This document shows, piece by piece, positions 60,484-64,000 of a stretch of 64,000 bases of DNA. The notes under the pieces are model-generated. The model was not told the DNA's origin and made no database searches. It was given only the letters and a program-made list of their open reading frames with translations. How positions within the stretch are numbered: the first letter of the stretch is position 1; each line of letters opens with the position of its first letter. Origin of the DNA: Ruania albidiflava DSM 18029 (GTDB lineage: Bacteria; Actinomycetota; Actinomycetes; Actinomycetales; Beutenbergiaceae); assembly GCF_000421225.1 (NCBI RefSeq), contig NZ_ATWL01000002.1:1-64000 (forward strand). Reading direction: 5' to 3'. The position numbers were made by a program, and so were the translations under genes.

Positions 60484-60846
60484 CTACCGTTTCTTCCCGG
60501 TGAGTGCCTGTTGCAGCACAGCCACGTCCCCGTCAGACAGGTTCCCGGCGAACTGCAGGAGGGCTGCCTGGCGGTCCCGGGCGCCATCAAGAGCATCGAT
60601 CATCGTCGAGCTGGTGTGCTCGTCCCCGGACCGAGCTGCCCGGAAGCGCACCTTGCGCGGTGAGTCCCCAGACCGGAGCACCTCGCCCTTCTTCTCCAGC
60701 CGGTCCAGCACGGTCAGCACCGTCGTGTAGGCGGCCGCGGGGCCGGGCAGCTGTTCCTGGATCACACCGGCGCTGACGGGTTCGGACTGCTCCCACAGCA
60801 CACCCAGCACCTGCGCCTCCAGCTCACCACGCGCACGCCGCCCCAT
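60484..60846 (-). CDS. BlaI/MecI/CopY-family transcriptional repressor
   Basis: 120 residues. The winged helix shows GELEAQVLGVLWEQSEPVSA, then AYTTVLTVLDRLEKKGEVLR and the wing RKVRFRAARSGDE, typical of BlaI/MecI. The C-terminal helices form the dimer and protease-sensitive region. It lacks the CxC...CxC copper motif of CopY, so direct metal sensing is unlikely. It is 91 bp downstream of the copper ATPase gene on the same strand and directly followed by the M56 peptidase gene. Confidence 0.9.
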   Translation of the reverse strand: MGRRARGELEAQVLGVLWEQSEPVSAGVIQEQLPGPAAAYTTVLTVLDRLEKKGEVLRSGDSPRKVRFRAARSGDEHTSSTMIDALDGARDRQAALLQFAGNLSDGDVAVLQQALTGKKR

Positions 60847-60937
60847 GTCGCCACCTCCATTCGCTCGCCGTCGACTCTACAAGGCGTGGAGCTGCTCGGC
60901 ATGGCCGACCGAGCGGGCGGTACCGGCGCGGCCGGTC

Positions 60938-63199
60938 TCAGCCGGAGGCGCGCACGTTCTGCAGCCGCAGGCTGTTGTAGACCACGAACACCGAGGAGAG
61001 CGACATCGCTGCGGCGGAGATGAGCGGGTTGAGCAGTCCCACCGCGGCCAGCGGTAGTGCGGCGACGTTGTAGCCGAACGCCCAGACCAGGTTCATCCGG
61101 ATCGTGCGCAGGGTGCGCCGTGCGAGGGAGATGGCGTCCGGGATCACCATCAGCGTGTCCCGGACGAGGATGATGTCGGCCGCCTTGAGGGCGATGTCGG
61201 TGCCGGAGACCATGGCCAGGCCGAGGTCTGCCGTGGCCAGCGCCACCGAGTCGTTGATGCCGTCGCCGACCATCGCGACCGTCTGCCCCTCGCGCTGCAG
61301 CTCGGCGACCACGTCGGCCTTCTGCGCGGGGAGGACACCAGCGCGGACGGTGGTGATGCCGAGCTCGTCGGCCACCCAGCGGGCAGCCTGCGGGCTGTCG
61401 CCGGTGAGCAGTACGGTCCGCAACCCGTGGGCGTGCAGCGCGGCCACTGCTCGCCGGGCGTCCGGGCGGAGCCGGTCGGCCAGGTGCAGCGCGCCGAGGA
61501 TCTGCCCGGCCCGGGCCAGGAGCACGACGGTGCGCCCCTCGGCGCGAGCCCGGTCGGTCTCCGCCTGGAGCGCGGCACTGATCACCACCCCGTCCTCAGC
61601 CATCAGCTCCGGGCTGCCGACCAGTACATCCGCGCCATCCACCTGGGCCTGGGCTCCGAGCCCGTGCCTGGAGGTGAAGCCGGTCGCCTCCGGGATGGTC
61701 AGGTCGTGCCGGCTGGCAGCGCGTTCGATGGCTCGTGCGATCGGGTGCTCGCTACCCCGTTCGACCGCTGCCGCCAGCGCGAGCACTCTCGAGCGGGGCG
61801 TGCCGTGGCCGACCACGGTGACCACAGTCATCGCCCCGGTGGTCAGCGTGCCGGTCTTGTCCAGCACCGCCGTGGTGATCGCCCCGCTGGCTTCGAGTGC
61901 GTCGTGCCCCTTGATGATCATGCCCAGGCTCGCGCCGCGACCGATGCCGACCATCAGCGCGGTCGGGGTGGCCAGCCCGAGTGCGCACGGGCAGGCGATG
62001 ATCAGCACGCTGATTCCGATCCCGAGGGCCAGGGTGGCTGGTGCCCCGGTGACCAGGTGGAGGAGCGTGACCAGCACGGCTAGGGCGATGACGCCGGGCA
62101 CGAAGTAGGTGATGATGCGGTCCACCAGTGCCTGCACACGGGCCTTGCGGGCCTGGGCCTGCTCGGTCAGCGCAGCCATCTGGGCGAGCTGGGTGTGCGC
62201 ACCGACGGACTCGGCGAGCACCTCCAGGCGGCCGTCGGTGCTGATCGTCCCGCCGGTCACCTGCGCCCCGGGCCCGACCTCGGCCGGCAACGGCTCACCG
62301 GTGAGCATCGAGGCATCGACGGCGGCCCGTCCGTGGCGTACCTGCCCGTCGGCGGCGATCGTCTCCCCGGGTAGCACCACGAACACGTCACCGGTGCGCA
62401 GCTCACCTGCCGGTTCGAGGCTTTCGACGCCGTCACGCACGATCCGTACCGAGGTCGCCGCGAGTGCGTTCAGCGCGCCGAGCACGTCCCCGGCACTGCG
62501 CCGGGACCGGGTCTCGAAGTAGCGTCCGGCCAGCTGGAACGTGGTCATTCCGGCTGCTACGTCCAGGTAGATGGAGTCTGCGCCCGCAGGTGTGCTCCCG
62601 AAGCCGATCCAGTAGCCGCCGGCTCCGGTGTCTCCGCCGAGCCCGGTGCTCATGGTGAGCACCGCCCAGCCGAAGGACACGGTGATGCCCAGGGAGACGA
62701 GAGTGTCCATGCTCACCGCACCATGGCGCAGGTTGCGCCAGGTGGCGCGGTGGAACGGCCACGCGGCCCAGGTCACGATCGGCAGCGCGAGCAGCACGGA
62801 CACAGCCTCCCAGCCGGGGAAGCGCCAGCCCGGGACGAGCGCGAGCACGATGGTGATGTCCATCAACGGCACGGTCAGCAGCGCAGCCAGCACCAGGCGG
62901 CGCCGCAGCGAGGTGATCCGGGTCTCGGTCGCGCGGCGGGACCAGGTGTCGTCGGCGCCGTCGTGCCGGTGCGCGCCATACCCTGCGGACTCCACCTGCT
63001 GGACCAGGCGGTCGACGTCGGCGGCGCCGGGGCCGGTGACGATCGCCCGCTGGGTGGCGTAGTTCACGCTCGCGCGCACGCCGTCGAGCTTGCCCAGGGC
63101 CCGCTCCACCCGGTTCGCGCAGGCGGCACAGGTCATTCCCGCCACGTCCAGCTCCACGGTCTGGGTGTCGGTGCTGGCCTCGGTGCCGGTCGCAGTCAT
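60938..63199 (-). CDS. CopA-type (P1B-1) copper-translocating P-type ATPase
   Basis: 753 residues. One N-terminal heavy-metal domain with GMTCAACANRVERAL (CxxC), then eight helices. CPC in LIIACPCALGLATPTALMV near residue 401 binds Cu(I), DKTGTLTTG near 446 is phosphorylated, and GDGINDSVALATADLGLAM closes the nucleotide domain (family consensus GDGxNDxPAL; here Ser-Val replace the Ala-Pro). HP dipeptide in GSEHPIARAI is present. The ATG overlaps the CtaG-like gene by 4 bp. The pairing points to copper delivery or homeostasis linked to cytochrome oxidase. Confidence 0.92.
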   Translation of the reverse strand: MTATGTEASTDTQTVELDVAGMTCAACANRVERALGKLDGVRASVNYATQRAIVTGPGAADVDRLVQQVESAGYGAHRHDGADDTWSRRATETRITSLRRRLVLAALLTVPLMDITIVLALVPGWRFPGWEAVSVLLALPIVTWAAWPFHRATWRNLRHGAVSMDTLVSLGITVSFGWAVLTMSTGLGGDTGAGGYWIGFGSTPAGADSIYLDVAAGMTTFQLAGRYFETRSRRSAGDVLGALNALAATSVRIVRDGVESLEPAGELRTGDVFVVLPGETIAADGQVRHGRAAVDASMLTGEPLPAEVGPGAQVTGGTISTDGRLEVLAESVGAHTQLAQMAALTEQAQARKARVQALVDRIITYFVPGVIALAVLVTLLHLVTGAPATLALGIGISVLIIACPCALGLATPTALMVGIGRGASLGMIIKGHDALEASGAITTAVLDKTGTLTTGAMTVVTVVGHGTPRSRVLALAAAVERGSEHPIARAIERAASRHDLTIPEATGFTSRHGLGAQAQVDGADVLVGSPELMAEDGVVISAALQAETDRARAEGRTVVLLARAGQILGALHLADRLRPDARRAVAALHAHGLRTVLLTGDSPQAARWVADELGITTVRAGVLPAQKADVVAELQREGQTVAMVGDGINDSVALATADLGLAMVSGTDIALKAADIILVRDTLMVIPDAISLARRTLRTIRMNLVWAFGYNVAALPLAAVGLLNPLISAAAMSLSSVFVVYNSLRLQNVRASG

Positions 63200-64000
63200 G
63201 GCGAGTCCTCTCCTGGGGTACCAGCCGCTCGCGGAGCGGAGCGCTCCGCGAGCTGGCGCATCATCTGGTTGTACGCCGCGAGCTCCTCGTCCCGGCCGGC
63301 ATCCAGCTGCCGGTCCTTGCGCCGGCCCTCGCGGGAGTCCTGGCGGGCCCACTGCACCGCGAGCACCACGATGATGATCATCAGCGGGATCTCCCCGCCC
63401 GCCCAGGCCACCCCGCCAGCCACGTACTGGGACCTGGCGAGATCGGCCCAGGGCATGTCCAGGTAGCTGTAGAACTCCTCGGCGACGATCTGCTTGCTGG
63501 TCATCAGGATGACCCCGAAGAACGCGTGGAACGGCATCGCAGCCAGTACGTACCCGAGCTTGGTGATGTGCGGCAACGGACGCGGTGTGCGGTCCACGCC
63601 CACGACCAAGCCGTAGTAGAGGTACCCGATGAGCAGGAAGTGCACGTTCATCAGCTGGTGTGCCCAGTGGTACTTCATGTAGTCGTTGAACAGCGGGGTG
63701 AAGTACAGGCCGTAGTAGGAAGAGATGAAGCCGATGAACACCAGCAGCGGGTTGTAGAGCACCCGCAGACCGCGCCAGTGCAGCAACCAGGTCAGCCACT
63801 GGTGCATCCCGGCACCACCTCGTCCTGAGCTGGTGCGCAGCGCAAGGGTGAGCGGTCCACCGAGCACGAGCAGCCCGGGGGCGAGCATGTTCAACGCCAT
63901 GTGCCCGATCATGTGCACCCCGAAGTCCGGTCCGGAGTAGCGGCCGAAACCTGAGCTGGTCGCCAGCACGACGGTCAACCAGCCCAGCACCCAGGCCAGG
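63196..64000 (-). CDS. Cytochrome c oxidase assembly protein (CtaG-like), 5' part outside window
   Basis: The frame is open to the window end, so the N-terminus is missing. About 268 residues are visible, with some six membrane helices. Conserved features of the caa3-oxidase CtaG family are GPDFGVHMIGHMALNMLAPGL (with the HMxxHM histidines), HWAHQLMNVHFLLIGYLYYG and MPFHAFFGVILM. The C-terminal tail is charged, with RQDSREGRRKDRQLDAG. Some actinobacterial homologues carry an N-terminal CopD-like half; whether this one does cannot be seen. Confidence 0.9.
   Translation of the reverse strand, partial: LAWVLGWLTVVLATSSGFGRYSGPDFGVHMIGHMALNMLAPGLLVLGGPLTLALRTSSGRGGAGMHQWLTWLLHWRGLRVLYNPLLVFIGFISSYYGLYFTPLFNDYMKYHWAHQLMNVHFLLIGYLYYGLVVGVDRTPRPLPHITKLGYVLAAMPFHAFFGVILMTSKQIVAEEFYSYLDMPWADLARSQYVAGGVAWAGGEIPLMIIIVVLAVQWARQDSREGRRKDRQLDAGRDEELAAYNQMMRQLAERSAPRAAGTPGEDSP

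Noticed and set aside
60484-60846. CopY-type copper repressor next to the copper ATPase gene
   Set aside because: The BlaI/MecI fold is right but the C-terminal CxC...CxC metal motif of CopY is missing; BlaI-like with an M56 partner fits better.
1-64000. CRISPR array, prophage or integrated conjugative element
   Set aside because: No regularly spaced repeats, cas genes, integrase or phage structural genes were seen; the tRNA-Gln gene has no integrase or duplicated 3' end nearby.

Overview
The window is about 70% GC by eye, with dense, mostly single-copy genes and GTG/ATG starts. It fits a high-GC actinobacterium, most likely of the order Micrococcales. Supporting this are the glmU-prs-rplY-pth-mfd core block, a mycothiol-type formaldehyde dehydrogenase, an FtsEX/M23 division module next to prfB and smpB, a furA-katA pair, and an ssrA gene whose tag reads ADSKRTDFALAA. 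The placement is inference from gene content; there is no rRNA in the window.

Layout. 1-0.35 kb: tail of an ISL3-type transposase. 0.5-4.2 kb: ABC-F ATPase, a small membrane protein, MarR and TetR regulators. 4.4-14.3 kb: conserved core, tRNA-Gln, glmU, prs, rplY, pth, a fused permease-like membrane protein and mfd. 14.4-17.8 kb: a TetR-controlled ABC exporter. 18-25.2 kb: de novo NAD operon (nrtR-nadA-nadB-nadC-cysteine desulfurase) followed by an MHS-family transporter. 25.5-27.3 kb: mycothiol-dependent formaldehyde oxidation pair. 27.3-29.0 kb: beta-lactamase-fold hydrolase with a divergent PadR regulator. 29.1-34.1 kb: phosphonate-type ABC uptake operon with a HAD phosphatase and an RpiR regulator. 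34.3 kb: Fic remnant. 34.7-36.8 kb: CopB-type metal ATPase behind a CsoR-like box. 36.9-40.0 kb: ectoine-type ABC importer. 40.5-44.2 kb: HhH-GPD protein, Bcr/CflA exporter and an aldehyde dehydrogenase. 44.3-49.0 kb: nucleoside salvage operon of visibly lower GC. 49.0-54.1 kb: prfB, ftsE, ftsX, an EnvC-like M23 protein and smpB. 54.2-57.1 kb: DUF2207 protein, a small membrane protein and ssrA. 57.1-59.6 kb: ankyrin protein, katA and furA. 59.7-64 kb: M56/BlaI pair, CopA-type ATPase and a CtaG-like oxidase assembly protein cut by the window end.

How genes work together. NadA, NadB and NadC make nicotinate mononucleotide from aspartate, with the desulfurase probably serving the NadA cluster and NrtR sensing NAD status. 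FtsE/FtsX and the coiled-coil M23 protein form a division-site peptidoglycan hydrolysis module. SmpB and tmRNA, about 2.5 kb apart, together rescue stalled ribosomes. CopA and the CtaG-like protein overlap, suggesting copper supply to a terminal oxidase. The most notable accessory region is 44.3-49.0 kb. There a nucleoside importer, a purine nucleoside phosphorylase, an MtnA-like isomerase and a class II aldolase sit in one operon under a GntR regulator. This gene set matches the logic of the 5'-deoxynucleoside or methylthioadenosine 'DHAP shunt', here apparently fed by imported nucleosides. No CRISPR array, prophage or rRNA operon was seen.
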